Positions 21,262-34,383 of a stretch of 64,000 nt of DNA are shown here, in pieces. The stretch comes from Oncomelania hupensis (lineage: Eukaryota; Mollusca; Gastropoda; Littorinimorpha; Pomatiopsidae), in the NCBI GenBank assembly GCA_036898135.1, contig CM072517.1:68005604-68069603 (forward strand). The letters are read 5' to 3'. Below the pieces are notes generated by a model. That model had not been told where the DNA came from, searched no databases, and saw nothing but the letters and a program-made list of their open reading frames with translations. The position numbers and the translations under genes were made by a program. Numbering within the stretch: the first letter of the stretch is position 1; each line of letters begins with the position of its first letter.

Positions 21262-22428
21262 TTACTTTGGAATGTAGAATGATGGTCCTGTCTTTCCAAA
21301 TGGCTTCAACCTTGTCAGGGCAGCAGTTGTTTGTGCGATCCTGGAGAGGACTTCCTGTCGGGACCCATTGTCTGATACAATGGCTCCTAAATATTTGAAG
21401 CTATGCACTGTGTTGAGGGATTGGCCTTGGACTTTGATGTCCGTGTTGATACCATTGGTGTTGTTGGTCATCATTTCGGTCTTCTCTGCACTTATTTCAA
21501 TTCCACAAGCTTTGGAGGTGGTGTCAATCCTCTGTACCAGCTGTTCAAGTTCTTGTTCCTCTCCAGCCAATCCATCGATGTCATCCGCAAAACGAAGATT
21601 GGAGATTGCTCTACCCCCTATGCTGACTGTGCCTTCGTGATCTGCAAGACCATCTGACATGATGCGCTCTAGGAAGATGTTGAAGGGTGTTGGAGAGAGT
21701 AGGCATCCTTGACGCACACCGATTGTTGTTCTGAACCAGTTCCCGATGGCGCTGTTGTGGAGGACTGCACTGGTAGCCTTGTCATACAGGTTTTTGATGA
21801 CTTCAATAATTTTAGGTCTGATGTTGTACGCTTTCATTGTTGCCCATAGAGCTGCATGCCAGACTCGGTCAAACGTTTTCTTGAAGTCTATGAACACATG
21901 ATATAGATGTTGTTGGTGCTGTAGGTATTTCTCACAGATTATTCTGAGGTTGAAAATCTGTTCAGTGGTACTTCGCCCTGCCATGAATCCTGCTTGTTCT
22001 TCAGCTATGATTTGTTCAGCTTGGGGTTTCAACCTGTTGAGTAATATTTTCAGGAGGACCTTGCTGGGATGGATGATGAGGCTGACGGTGCGGTAATTTT
22101 CACACTCCTGAAGGTTACCTTTTTTGGGAAGAGTGATGACAAGCGACTGGGCCCATGGTATTGGCCACTCTCCACTCTGCCAGATCTTGTTACAGATAAT
22201 GGTGAGGGCATCAATCATCGCTTCTCCTCCTGCTTGTAGCAGTTCCGCGGGTATGTTGTCCACTCCCGCTGACTTCCCTTTCTTTAGCGATTGCACTGCT
22301 GCCTCAACTTCTTCCCGAAGAATTGGGGGGATTTCTTCTTCTCTGTTCTCGGGACATGCTAGAACTGATGGGTCTCCATTTGGTGTATGGTTGTAAAGGT
22401 CAGAGCAGTACTCTGTCCATCTGTCCAA
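21262..22428 (-). pseudogene. RTE copy C, reverse transcriptase
   Basis: About 388 codons contain the RT blocks in order: KGKSAGVDNIPAELLQAG (fingers), LPKKGNLQECENYRTVSLI, EEQAGFMAGRSTTEQI, FIDFKKTFDRVWHAALWATM (first catalytic Asp), TIGVRQGCLLSPTPFNIFLE, and NLRFADDIDGLAGEE (catalytic F-A-D-D), then FKYLGAIVSDNGSRQ. Length and order match an RTE RT. The frame breaks soon after into the C-terminal region. All catalytic residues remain, so the loss is recent. Confidence 0.85.
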
Positions 22429-22930
22429 GACTTCTTGTTCTTCTGTAAGGCATATATATGCCAGACTTGCTTTGGATCGTGGAGACTTTGGGCTGTTTGA
22501 AACTTGTCAGCCGCTTTACAGTCTGGTAGGCCTTCTTGCTGTTGTTCTTGGTCAGACTGTTCTCTATTTCCTGGCATTGATCTTCTATCCAGTTATCCCT
22601 TTGCTGTGCGCATGCCTTTTCGGATGTCATTGTTGATTTTTCGGTAGACATCAGCTCCCTGTGAGGTGTTCTTTTTCTTCCTTTTTTTAATCTCTCTTCG
22701 TTTATCACACAGATCCAAAAGTTCAGATGTGATCCACGGCTTCTTCTTTGGTCGGTGCTTGCCAAGGATCTCAGTGGCGGCATCTGTCACAGCTGAGTTG
22801 AAGGTGGTGGTCATGGTGTTGACATCTACTTCACCAGCCCCCAAAATGAGCAGTGGTGCAAATTTCCCTTCAATTGTGGCCTGAAATAGTTCTGCCACCT
22901 CCGGGTCTTGCAGTTTGTCGAGGTCGAACT
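22429..22930 (-). pseudogene. RTE copy C, endonuclease-RT linker
   Basis: Overlapping frames contain a basic linker (KKKPWITSELLDLCDKRREI, NDIRKGMRTAK, WIEDQCQEIENSL) with at least two frameshifts. The same stretch is found as a fragment at 43,108-43,575. Confidence 0.75.
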
Positions 22931-24000
22931 TCAGTCTAGTGCAGTATTTACTCTCTTCAAGTGCAGCCGGAAAGACATCATCAAGAGATCGTGGTCACTT
23001 CCGATGTCTGCTCCTGGAAAAGTGCGTGTCCTGCCAATGTTGATGCTTGATCTGAAGCGTTTCTTGACCATGATGTAGTCTATTTGGTTGTGATGCTCCC
23101 CCCTGGGACTGTGCCATGTCCATCGTCTGGAGTTTTTGTGGAGACCAAGCGTGTTAGCCAGTACCAGATTGTTGTATCTGGCTAACTCCAAGAATCTCAG
23201 ACCCCTGTCATTTGTCTCGTTGTTGCAGTGGGGTCCACATGTGTCTCCCCAGTTGTGGTGCGCATCTTGGCCAACCTTGGCATTCCAGTCGCCTTGCACT
23301 ATGACTATGTCCTTCTTCGGCACTTGGTCAAGGATCGCCTGTAGATTTTCATAAAAATCCTCCACTTCGCTGTCGTCATAGTCTGATGTTGGGGCATAGG
23401 TCTGGATGATGGTGATGTTGAAAGGGGCTGCTCTCAGGCGGATGGTAATGAGTCTACTGGGCGGCAACCCCTGACAGTGGCTAGAATGTTTTTGTGGACC
23501 AAGAATCCAACGCCGTGTTCGTGCCTGTCATCTCTACCGCTGAAATAGAGCTTGTGGCCTTTGTCGGTCGTTGTTTCACCTAGGCCTTTCCAGCGCAGTT
23601 CGCTAATGCCTAGAACGTTCCATCGATAGCGGTCCAACTCATGGGCCAGTTTTTCTAATTTTCCTTCTGCAGTTAGGGTCCTGACATTCCAGGTTCCTAT
23701 GACGATGTTGTTTCTCGTGCGGATCTTGCTAAATTGTCCATCAGTAGCATACTTAACACCTCCGTCCTGGTGGCCAACGGAAGGCGCGGTCCTTGAGCCG
23801 GGCGACGACCTATCCGGTATGGAATTAGTGGATAGTGTCATCATGCATGTAGTGTGTCTTGGGCAAAAAAGGACCTGGCGGTGCCCAATCCTCTCCAGGC
23901 TGTTGGCACAGCCGAAATCCACGAATACACAGTGTGGCTCGCCTTGGCCCCGAGCACGTGGTCGTTGAACCTGTAGCAACGTGAGGTTCCTCGCCCTGGC
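22931..24000 (-). pseudogene. RTE copy C, apurinic-like endonuclease
   Basis: Two overlapping frames make one endonuclease broken by a frameshift near 23,455. The N-terminal part has NNIVIGTWNVRTLTAEGKLE and VLGISELRWKGLGE (catalytic Asn and Glu motifs). The second has TIIQTYAPTSD, IVQGDWNAKVGQDAHHNWGD, HNQIDYIMVKKRFRSS and ADIGSDHDLLMMSFRL (catalytic Asp/Asn and terminal S-D-H). This is the EEP-fold nuclease that nicks target DNA to prime reverse transcription. Confidence 0.85.
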
Positions 24001-24465
24001 CGGTGACTTCTGTGTAGAAGACTTTCGCCCAGTGATGCTGTGCTAACACTACCCCTGTTAGTCGCCTCTTACGACACGCCGGGAAACGTTGGGCCTATTC
24101 TATTCAGTGCCCGAACCCACAAACAAACAGCAACAAATATATTACAGACACACAACAAGGGCAACAAAATACAAGACATTCACGTGGTGTAAAGGCAGGA
24201 AGATCGCTACAATAAGAAACTGAAAGGAAAATAGTTTTGTATTTTTAAAATTAAATTGGCTGCATCTAATATTAATTTGAAGGGAGAGCAAAAAAAAAAC
24301 CATGACTCCTGCATACCAACCCAGGAATATTAAGTGAAGAATGGCTAAAAACAATAAACAGGCACACATATACACTCACTGTAACTGCCGCACCCACATC
24401 TTACAAAACCCAACTTATGTGACTCATCTCGTCAGACTTTTTAACAAAGAAACGAAACGGCCTAT

Positions 24466-24681
24466 GGGACTTACTTGGTTTGGTGAATTTTAAAAACAAG
24501 GATTTACTTAATAATAAACTGACAAAACCAAGCGGATTTGACTTACTTGGTTTTGTGAATTTTTTTAACAAGGATTTAATTCAATAATAAACTGACAAAA
24601 CCAAGCGGGTGACTTGCTTGGTTTTGTCATGTTCTCAACAAAGATCTATCTCAAGAATAATCTGACAAAACAAAGCAAGTC
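24466..24681. repeat. Subterminal hairpin array of the TIR element
   Basis: Three units of about 72 bp (starts near 24,519, 24,592 and 24,662) each contain CTGACAAAACCAAG followed within about 15 bases by its complement CTTGGTTTTGT. Each unit can fold into an 11-bp stem that resembles the element's own terminus. Confidence 0.8.
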
Positions 24682-24879
24682 CACAAATAGTCTTAAAACA
24701 TCAAATCTATCAAACGTTTCTTTAACATTCAAGGTATGCACTCTTAAATCGAGGAATTGCATTATAATATGCCCTTAAACTTCCAGAAACGATCGCGTAA
24801 TATAGCGCAACACAAAACGTCGATTTTCTCGAAAGTATGTTTTGTGGACTTGCTCGGTTTTGTCAGTTCACGGCAGAGG

Positions 24880-25290
24880 TTTACAAAACATATATCTTTC
24901 AATAATGAATTATTGAATTTCCAGAATGGATGGATCCGTTTTACAAAATCTGTTTTCAAACAAATTTCAACCAAAGAATAATCAGAACAATATCCAGAGG
25001 CTATGTTTGCATCAACAATATTAAGACACATTTCTTCTGAAACCAAACAAAATCCAATCTACTCCTTTGAGTGCCATTAAATCTACGCCAAGTATAAGAT
25101 CTTTTATTATGAAACAATGTTCTGAAAATATCAACGACACCATGATCAAACATAAAATCCAACACTTTCTGCTCACTTCTAGGCTGATATACATTAGAGG
25201 GTTGATTATAATCTTTTCTCGGATTCAAAGCAAAGATAAAGTCTCTGTAACAAGAGGACCTGTTTACCCTGCACACTTTGAGATTTTGCT
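24880..25290 (-). pseudogene. Tx1/L1-type endonuclease C-terminal half, interrupted
   Basis: The - strand reads YRDFIFALNPRKDYNQPSNV, then GVVDIFRTLFHNKRSYTWRR, GTQRSRLDFVWF, and in another frame DANIASGYCSDYSLVEICL and FWKFNNSLLKD. These correspond to the end of the endonuclease of the copy at 29,233-30,210 (RFTWRKSN, SRLDFFLVS, GYRTDHSIISL, LWKFNSSLLRD). Coding similarity stops exactly where the TIR element begins. A frameshift near 25,020 and the loss of the N-terminal half make it non-functional. Confidence 0.75.
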
Positions 25291-26427
<1,137 letters not shown>

Positions 26428-26440
26428 CGCTTATATATCG

Positions 26441-27752
26441 TCAAACAGTGGTAAGTACGGGTGCCATTCTTGTACACATTTTTGATACCTCATTTGTAAA
26501 AGGGCCATATATTTTTCTACTTCGTATCGGCTTTTTAGCACAGCTGTAAAGGACCTGTAAAGTGGTGTTTTTTTCTATTTTGCATTTATAAATGAATGAT
26601 TTTGATAATAAAATTAACAAATCTAATATTGTGTCCGTTCTTATATTTATTTCGCAGCCAAATATTACGAGACGTTCGCTGAAGTGGAAAGCAATAGCAT
26701 TATAACACTTAGAATTTAGGGCTCTCTCAAAGTCAGTCCAAAACGTTTGAACGAAAGGACACCTAAAGAAAAGGTGTTGTATATTTTCCCTTTCATATTC
26801 ACAAAAAGTACAATTAATACTCTGTTCAACTCCAATGTTAGATAATACTATTTTGGTTCCTATTATTTTATGAATTATTCTAATTTGCAGCCACTTCAAT
26901 TTGATTTCCCTAATTTCCTGTGCTTTCTTAAATATTATTTTCCATTCAACTGTACGCACTATTCTCCCGTCCCAGTTTTTACAACAGTTAGGTTTTACAT
27001 CATCTTTGACTAATGTATCATATAATATCCTCGCACCTCTCGGAGATGTACCAATAAGTCTCAACAATTTACTATGTTTATAATCAGCAACATCGGCGTT
27101 AGCTAGTTGCAGTCCACACCGGCGAACATATCTCTTAACAGCCTCTACACAGCCATAATACACTAAAAAGTTAGTAGTAATATTATATTTGTTAACAAAC
27201 ACTTGAAAACTTAAAAAAATTGCCATTGTTATTTAACAAACTTCCAATTATATATGCATCTTTTTCAATCCAGTCTGGAAAGTAAATTGTTTTATCTTCA
27301 ACTAAAATATTATTATTACAAAATAATGGCTCCGACAAAATTTCCTCTGCACAGTCAAGTCTAATTTTATCTCCAAGAATTTCATACGCCTTAAGAACAT
27401 CATACCAGAATGGATTACAAATTTCTTCCATACACAATTTGTTACCAAGCTTATTAATTAATAATACCTTTTCATTTACAATTTCAATTATAATTTTCCA
27501 TTTATGTTTAGTCTTCATCAACTTTCTGATCCAAGTTATTTTTAATGCGTTCATATAATGGCGTACATCTGGAATGCTAATACCTCCTTCAGAGATACTT
27601 TTCATTGAGGACTTTTTAGAAATCTTAGCATTTTTATTATTCCAAACAAATGTAAAAATACTTTTTTGAATAGAATTGACAATATCGTCTGGTGGATTAG
27701 GCAATAACAGCCATAGATACACAAGCTTCGACAAGATCAACGATTTTAGCAC
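26441..27752 (-). pseudogene. Tx1/L1-type ORF2, C-terminal region
   Basis: Two overlapping frames (27,752-27,192 and 27,226-26,441) carry the post-RT region: SILSKLVYLWLLLPNPP-like thumb sequence, KSSMKSISEGGISIPDVRHY, and later CTFCEYERENIQHLFFRCPF, a Cys/His stretch of the CCHC type found at the C-terminus of Tx1/L1 ORF2. The product ends near the TA array. A frameshift near 27,200 and breaks toward the RT make it a pseudogene. Confidence 0.8.
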
Positions 27753-27858
27753 AGCAACCCGACCAACTGGCGTTAACTGACGTTTTAACCATATCTTGTA
27801 TAGTATCTTAATTTCTAGAAATTTTGCTTAAAAATTTAATTTAACACAGTCTTTTAAG

Positions 27859-29165
27859 TCATTTGTAAAAAATAATTCCAAATATTTTAAATGTCTCTGG
27901 GTTCCATTCCATGCGCAGATGGGGCATGTAAACAATACGAGAATTCTTATTACTACCTAACCAGATTGCGCTACTCTTGTCTGTATTTAAAACTAAGCCA
28001 GAAAAAGAGCCAAAACGTTCAATAGTACTTATAGAATGTCTAAATGAATTTTCGTCTCCTTCTAACATTATTTCAGTATCATCTGCATATTGCGAAATTT
28101 TACTTTCGTTATTATTAATTTTTATCCCTTTTATTTCTTTATTTTGCTTAATCATAACTGCCAAAATTTCTACACACATAATAAATAAATAACATGAAAT
28201 TGGGTCTCCTTGTCTACAGCCCCTCTGCACATGAAACATAGATCTCCATTCACAGTTACTGCGGATTTAATGTTATAATAGAAGGTAGCAATCCATTTAC
28301 AGAAGTCAGGACCACATCCAAAAGCATTTAGCACTTTAAACATAAAATTCCAACTTAAAGAATCAAAGGCTTTTTCGAAGTCTAGGCAAAGAAGAAGGCC
28401 AGGTTTATTATGTATTTGTAAATAATCGATAATATCATAAATTAAACGAATGTTGTCGCCTATATATCTATCCCGCATAAAACCAGTCTGGTCTTCACTA
28501 ATAATAGAAGGTAACACTAATTTAAGTCTGTTAGCAATGCACAATGAAGCAATTTTATATATTACGTTTAATAAGGAAATAGGTCTCCAGTTTTTTATGA
28601 ACTCCTTAGGCCTATCCCCCTTCGGTATACAAACTATTACTCCCTCTTTCTGTGTTGACGATAATTCTCCCTTCCTAAACCCTTCATTTAGTGACCTAAC
28701 TACAAAATCCCTTAGACTACACCAGAAAAATTTAAAGAACTCTACAGTAAACCCGTCACTACCTGGACTTTTCATGTTCGGCATATTCTTTAAAGCAAAA
28801 GAGGCCTCCTCTAAGGTGATTTCTCCCTCCAAAGATGTTTGCTCTTCCTGATTTAAAGTAGGAAGATCATCTACAATATTAGCAATTTCAACTTCTTCAA
28901 CTTCTCTAACAGAATATAATTTAGAATAAAAATCTCTGACTTCATTTGCAATATCTTTTTCATCCGATAAAATAATACCATTTTTATCCAGTTTTGTTAT
29001 CCTTTTATTAATGTAGTTCCTTTTTTCTAATGAACAAAAATATGAAGTAACCTTTTCCCCCTCTGTAATCCACCTAGCCCGTGAGCGAAGCAGAACCCCC
29101 TCCATTCTTTTCTCCCTGATCGAAACTAAGTCTGTTTTGCTATTTTCTAGTTCCAATTTTTCCAT
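27859..29165 (-). pseudogene. Tx1/L1-type ORF2, reverse transcriptase
   Basis: The main frame (29,165-28,170) has RARWITEGEKVTSYFCSLEK, NMKSPGSDGFTVEFFKFF, FIKNWRPISLLNVIYKIAS, EDQTGFMRDRYIGDNIR and LCLDFEKAFDSLSWNFMF. The next frame (28,239-27,859) has HVQRGCRQGDPISCYLFIM and the catalytic SQYADDTEIMLEGDE, with a frameshift near 28,235 between them. All RT blocks occur in order with intact catalytic aspartates, as in L1/Tx1-clade LINEs. Confidence 0.85.
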
Positions 29166-29232
29166 ATCACTTAGATTATCTTTCTTTTCTAAAGTCTCTA
29201 TTAACGTTAGTAATTGTAGTTCTTTTTCGTTA

Positions 29233-30210
29233 TCAGTCTTTTTTTTTCATTGTTGCATAAGAAATTGTCTGAGCTCTAATTTTCACTAACAGAGTATCTA
29301 GAAATAGCTGATCACTTATTATAAATTGCAGTTCAGAAAAGGGAACATTGAGGGAACATTCAGGTAGGTAGAGAGTAGCAGCGTATTCTTCTATAACATT
29401 TTTAATGACTAGATTAATTTCCTCTACATACTTCTTATCTCTAAGCAAGGAACTATTAAATTTCCAAAGACCTCGTTTCCTCCCATCCTTAGTAACATTT
29501 ACTGATAAAGAAATAATAGAATGGTCAGTTCTATATCCGGGGTGGATGTCTGCGTCGACCGAAACATTTAGTAGAGATTCAGAGACTAAGAAAAAATCCA
29601 AACGACTTTGCTGTAAGGGATTACTTTTTCGCCACGTAAATCTCTTTAACTCGGGGTTTAAGTCTCTCCAAACATCTATCAAGTCTAAATCTATCATCAA
29701 TTCATGAACTTGTTCTTGTGCTTTGGTATTATTGTTATGTTTATAATTAAAATAGTCTAACGAAAAATTTTGCACTAGATTCCAGTCGCCCCCTAGTACT
29801 ATCTGATCATATCTAAACTCTAGAATACGTTGTTTTAAATTACAATAGAATTCGGGGTCGTCTCTGTTAGGGCCGTACAAACTAATGATTAAAAAGTCTT
29901 TATCCAGTATTCTTACCGAAATAATTATATAATTGCCATCTAGACTTGTAAACATTTTATTAATTTTAAATTCAAAATTGCTATTAAATAGCACAGCAAC
30001 ACCCCGGGTATTGGAACTAAAAGAAGCAAAATGACAAGTGTGACCCCACTCAGCTCTAATATAGTTCTCTAATTTGTTTTCAAAGTGAGTATCCTGTAAT
30101 AAATAAATGTTATAAGCCTTTGATCTTAAGTAATGGAAAACATCACGACGTTTCTTAAAATCAGCAATACCCTGACAGTTCATGGACATAACCTTTAGAC
30201 CATCACACAT
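29233..30210 (-). pseudogene. Tx1/L1-type ORF2, endonuclease
   Basis: The frame starts MCDGLKVMSMNCQGIADFKK (the N-x-x-G entry motif) and continues YNIYLLQDTHFENK, where L-Q-E-T-H is usual so the catalytic Glu is Asp here, ISLYGPNRDDPEFYCNLKQR, VLGGDWNLVQN, WRKSNPLQQSRLDFFLVS and YRTDHSIISLSVN. This is the complete EEP endonuclease of about 230 residues, followed by linker until a frameshift near 29,200. The Asp substitution alone could impair nicking. Confidence 0.85.
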
Positions 30211-30760
30211 AACAAATTATATTGAAAAAAAAATTACAGGAACCCAGAGACATAAAGAGAAATAATACAATAAATATATAATAATAGTGTAACATGCTTT
30301 TCTTCAAATTATTTGACATCGAGAGCATCGGCAGACTAAAACCAGAATTGATGACAAATACATATGTTTAGGTCCCATGAAGAAATGTTGATAGAAAAAG
30401 CAAGTGTAGAGAGAGAAGAAGAATAAATATACATAAAACAAATAAACACAGATAATGAAATATAGCATAACTGAGCCCCTATAGGTAAACATAACAATAT
30501 ACATCAATTACAATCCAACACTGTGTTTCGACAATTTTTTTCAGTGACAGATGGGAAAATGGGGAAAAAAATCCCAACATATACATCACATACAAACATT
30601 TTGCAGAAAAAACAAACTTACTCCTCAATAAACTAAAAATTTATACCCAAAAGAATAAAAACAAAAATAAGAAAAATAAACCGATTTCGGCCACCATCGA
30701 CGCATAACAATGGTTACAAATAATTAAGCTGCACATAACCTGAAAAAAAAATCAAGTTAC
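30211..30760. other. AT-rich spacer between Tx1-type ORF2 and ORF1
   Basis: No coding similarity. It lies between ORF2 and the probable ORF1 at 32,325, a gap of 2.1 kb that is large for a LINE and must contain later insertions. Confidence 0.4.
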
Positions 30761-30764
30761 CCCC

Positions 30765-30795
<31 letters not shown>

Positions 30796-30803
30796 AAAAA
30801 AAA

Positions 30804-30855
<52 letters not shown>

Positions 30856-30856
30856 T
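30761..30856. repeat. Poly-C, poly-A and (AAT)n compound tract
   Basis: About 25 C, then about 19 A, then about 16 AAT units. Confidence 0.95.
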
Positions 30857-31114
30857 TACATATTGAATAGAGTTTTCATACAAACAATACATTCTTGAAT
30901 TATTTAATATGATAATGTTAATAGAATGGATAAATTTACAACAAAGTTTATGCAACACAGTAGACAACTATCACACCATTTCAGAATTTCATATAACAAT
31001 ATAATGCTTCAAGACTTTTTTTTTCTGACTTCACTTTCTAATCAATAATTGATATTCATCCAGCCTAAAAGTACATATACATAAACAAGTTATCATGGCA
31101 TTATCAACTGAAAA

Positions 31115-31176
31115 CCGGTCCTGATTTGGCTCGGAGGAGTCCGCTGGACCTAAAGCAACAATAAATCAATCAATCA
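31115..31176 (+). mobile_element. Family P micro-insertion (62 bp, 3' end only)
   Basis: The sequence CCGGTCCTGATTTGGCTCGG to CTGGACCTAAAGCAACAATA plus (AATC)n is the 3' end of family P. Perfect 12-bp repeats ATCAACTGAAAA flank it (31,103-31,114 and 31,177-31,188). Confidence 0.9.
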
Positions 31177-31309
31177 ATCAACTGAAAATGGATTGACACT
31201 GCCAATCAAATGTTTTACTGGACTTAATGGTCAAGCACATTCAACAAATAATTAACCAATCAATCAATCTACGTATATGCCAAGAGAGAGCCAAGAGAAA
31301 ATAGGGGTG

Positions 31310-32324
<1,015 letters not shown>

Positions 32325-33148
32325 TCAATGTTCGTGCCAAACTTGATTCGAATGTTTTTGTTGTTTTTTTAGTTTGGCAAAAACCTTTCCGTTCACTGTC
32401 CATGAAGACAGTGTAGCAGAATGCTTGTATGCTTCTTTACATAGTCTGGCATTGTCTGGTGTGAGGTCCTCACCCACCGACATCTTCTGCCCCTTCAACT
32501 TCCTCCTGTTTGTGAGAATGGAGTCCCTCAGCGCTCTATCCTTGAACCTGGCTATGATGGGCCGTCTCCTGCCAGCTTGACCGCTGCATCCCTCAGCACC
32601 AACTCTGTGGCACGCCTCAAGGTCATCTGTTTTAGTGTCCACTCCTATCAGCTCTGTGAAAACTCTGCATGCCTTCTTTGCCGTCTCTTCAATCCTCCCC
32701 CCTCTCCTCTCCTCCACATTGAACAGCCTTAAGTTCCAGCGCCTCCCGTACTGTTCAAGATCATTTATCTCACTTCTGACTTCCTCCATTTTCGACTTCA
32801 TTGTATTTCTGGTTGTGTTCAATTCTTCCTTTAAATTGTCCTTGATTTTCTTCATTGATTCATTTTCTTTAATCAGTGAGTCAATTTTTATTTCCATCTC
32901 TAGGCATCTTGATTCTAGCATTTCATATCTTTCAGACATCTTATCAGCTATTTTCTCAAAGTTGGCTTTCTATCCATCTCTCCCTTCATCCCCTCTCTCA
33001 GCTCATGAATGTCATCTTTGGTAGCCAAAGTTTCCAATACGCTGCATAGCTTCAAGCGTCTCTTGTAGCGACATTTTCTTAGCAGCAGCTGTATTATCTT
33101 CAAAAGACTCACCCAAACTTTTAATTCAGGCGTTTTCTTTCTTGACAC
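32325..33148 (-). pseudogene. Tx1/L1-type ORF1 protein (coiled coil, RRM, C-terminal domain)
   Basis: The main frame (32,939-32,325) starts with a heptad-rich coiled coil (MSERYEMLESRCLEMEIKID through EVRSEINDLEQYGRR). An RRM-like segment follows (WNLRLFNVEERRG ... VFTELIGVD), then a C-terminal basic domain (RRPIIARFKDRALRDSILTN, KMSVGEDLTPDNARL). This is the architecture of L1/Tx1 ORF1 RNA-binding proteins. The N-terminus (MSRKKTPELKVWVSLL, ATKDDIHELREGM) lies in another frame up to 33,148, so at least one frameshift is present near 32,945. Orientation and position fit the 5' part of the element whose ORF2 is at 26,441-30,210. Confidence 0.8.
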
Positions 33149-33469
33149 AAAACCGGGCTGGAGTCACTTTCGGCGGCTGATGGAGCGTCTTTCCTTTTAC
33201 TTGATGATGAGACAAAATAATCAGTTATTTCCATCACAAGTCAGCTAATATTAATACTACACGGCACGAACAACTGAAAAAACTGCACTTTCTGTCACTT
33301 TCCACACTAACCGTCAAAGCACATCATATTTTAACAATTTCTGCATCCACTGAACTGCTAAGTCAGTCACAGCATCTCTAACATCTGATTAACTTCTTTC
33401 TTTTTCTTCCTGCAATAATACACGGCTTGCACACAAAGATGAGAGGTGAAAGAATAATTAAATTACTGC

Positions 33470-34345
33470 AGCGTGTTTTTCACAGTGTTCACACAGGCTA
33501 GACTATAGAGTCTGTTATAGGCCTGCTCTAATCAGTCACCCGTGAGAGCGCTTGCAAAACACGTCTGCACGGCTCGGTGACTTGAGGTGAACTTACGATT
33601 TATATATGTATAGGAAATTAGAGTGGAGATTCTAGTGGACCACGGACTTTGCAGAATGTTCGTCGCTTATGTATAGAGATGTGGAGCTATCACTGAGGGC
33701 TACTTTGGCTTTCAGTGAGACGCTCTGCACAGACCTTTTATTCAGGGTTGTGCAGAATTTTGTCTCATATGTTACAGACGAGCAGGCGGTATATTGTGAG
33801 CCCAAATTAGCGAAGAACAGAACCTAATCTACGCTTAGAGTTGGCTGCCGAGGCATCTACAGCATTGTGCACAGATAGCCCACCCGTCGAACACAAGCCA
33901 CGACACCACAGCGTGTAAAGGAATCAACAGCAACACATCTCTTCGGACATTGAGCTAAGTACACAGCCTTCAGTGCACCAAACTCTGTATAAACAGGACC
34001 ACAGTAGTCCACTCGTCAAGATCTGACCATTAGGGCAGAAAGTATCCAGTGCCCGATGAAGAAAATGTAGCTGCCTAGACTATAAGCGATCGAACCATTC
34101 GCATTGACATTTGAACTTTTAAGTTAGATTCGTACTTCGAAAATCTTGTATAGAGTAGAAGAAATAAATGTGTGATTTTTACTGTTACCAAGTGGATGGA
34201 CTACATATGATTCATAGCCGTGTGAAAGCTAGTGTGACAGTGATCTTTTACCATTGTTCCATCTATCTCTGTACCCCAGCCTTAACACAGACCGAGCTAA
34301 ACAAATAAATGTATTAAAGTAATTCACTGGGTGACTCACTAGCAG
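33470..34345 (+). mobile_element. LTR-like sequence, inverse copy of the 42,190-43,000 region
   Basis: Reverse-complemented, 34,125-34,330 matches 42,205-42,400 over about 200 bases (AGCTCGGTCTGTGTTA, GTAGTCCATCCACTTG versus GTAGTCCAGCCACTTG, ATCACACATTTATTTC). An AATAAA lies at the equivalent place in element sense. The left part (33,470-34,100) has no clear match. It is probably a solo or partial LTR of the decayed Gypsy group. The left boundary is a guess. Confidence 0.45.
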
Positions 34346-34383
34346 TCCCCATAGAATCCACGAGAGAATTACAGCATTCCATT

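Larger units (their letters stand above)
20777..24118 (-). mobile_element. Full-length RTE-type LINE, copy C (3.34 kb)
   Basis: Perfect 10-bp repeats ACAAACAAAC (20,767-20,776 and 24,119-24,128) bound the element. On the - strand it begins GGGTTCGGGCACTGAATAGA and soon shows GGCGTGTCGTAAGAGGCGAC, a 5' phrase I associate with RTE elements. It then encodes an apurinic-type endonuclease and RT, and ends in (GGATA)n, the short tandem tail usual for RTE. Total length of about 3.3 kb fits the family. Several frameshifts and stops disable the ORF. It is inserted in the TIR element. Confidence 0.9.
20247..24879. mobile_element. DNA transposon-like element with ~34-bp terminal inverted repeats
   Basis: The left end reads CTGCCGTGATTTGACAAAAC then CGAGTAAGTCCAC; the right end, inverted, reads CTGCCGTGAACTGACAAAAC then CGAGCAAGTCCAC. 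AGGT lies directly outside both ends (20,243-20,246 and 24,880-24,883), consistent with a 4-bp TSD, and Tx1-like coding sequence flanks both sides. The motif CTGACAAAACCAAGCAAGTC recurs internally in both orientations (20,424, 20,519, 24,519, 24,592, 24,611, 24,662). Without the RTE insertion (20,777-24,118) the element is about 1.3 kb and encodes no recognisable transposase, so it is probably non-autonomous. The superfamily is unknown. Confidence 0.7.

Noticed and set aside
21368..21657. Sense-strand open frames across the RTE copies (also 16,085-16,700 and 18,270-19,250)
   Set aside because: They are antisense shadows of the RTE reverse transcriptase; the - strand carries all conserved motifs.
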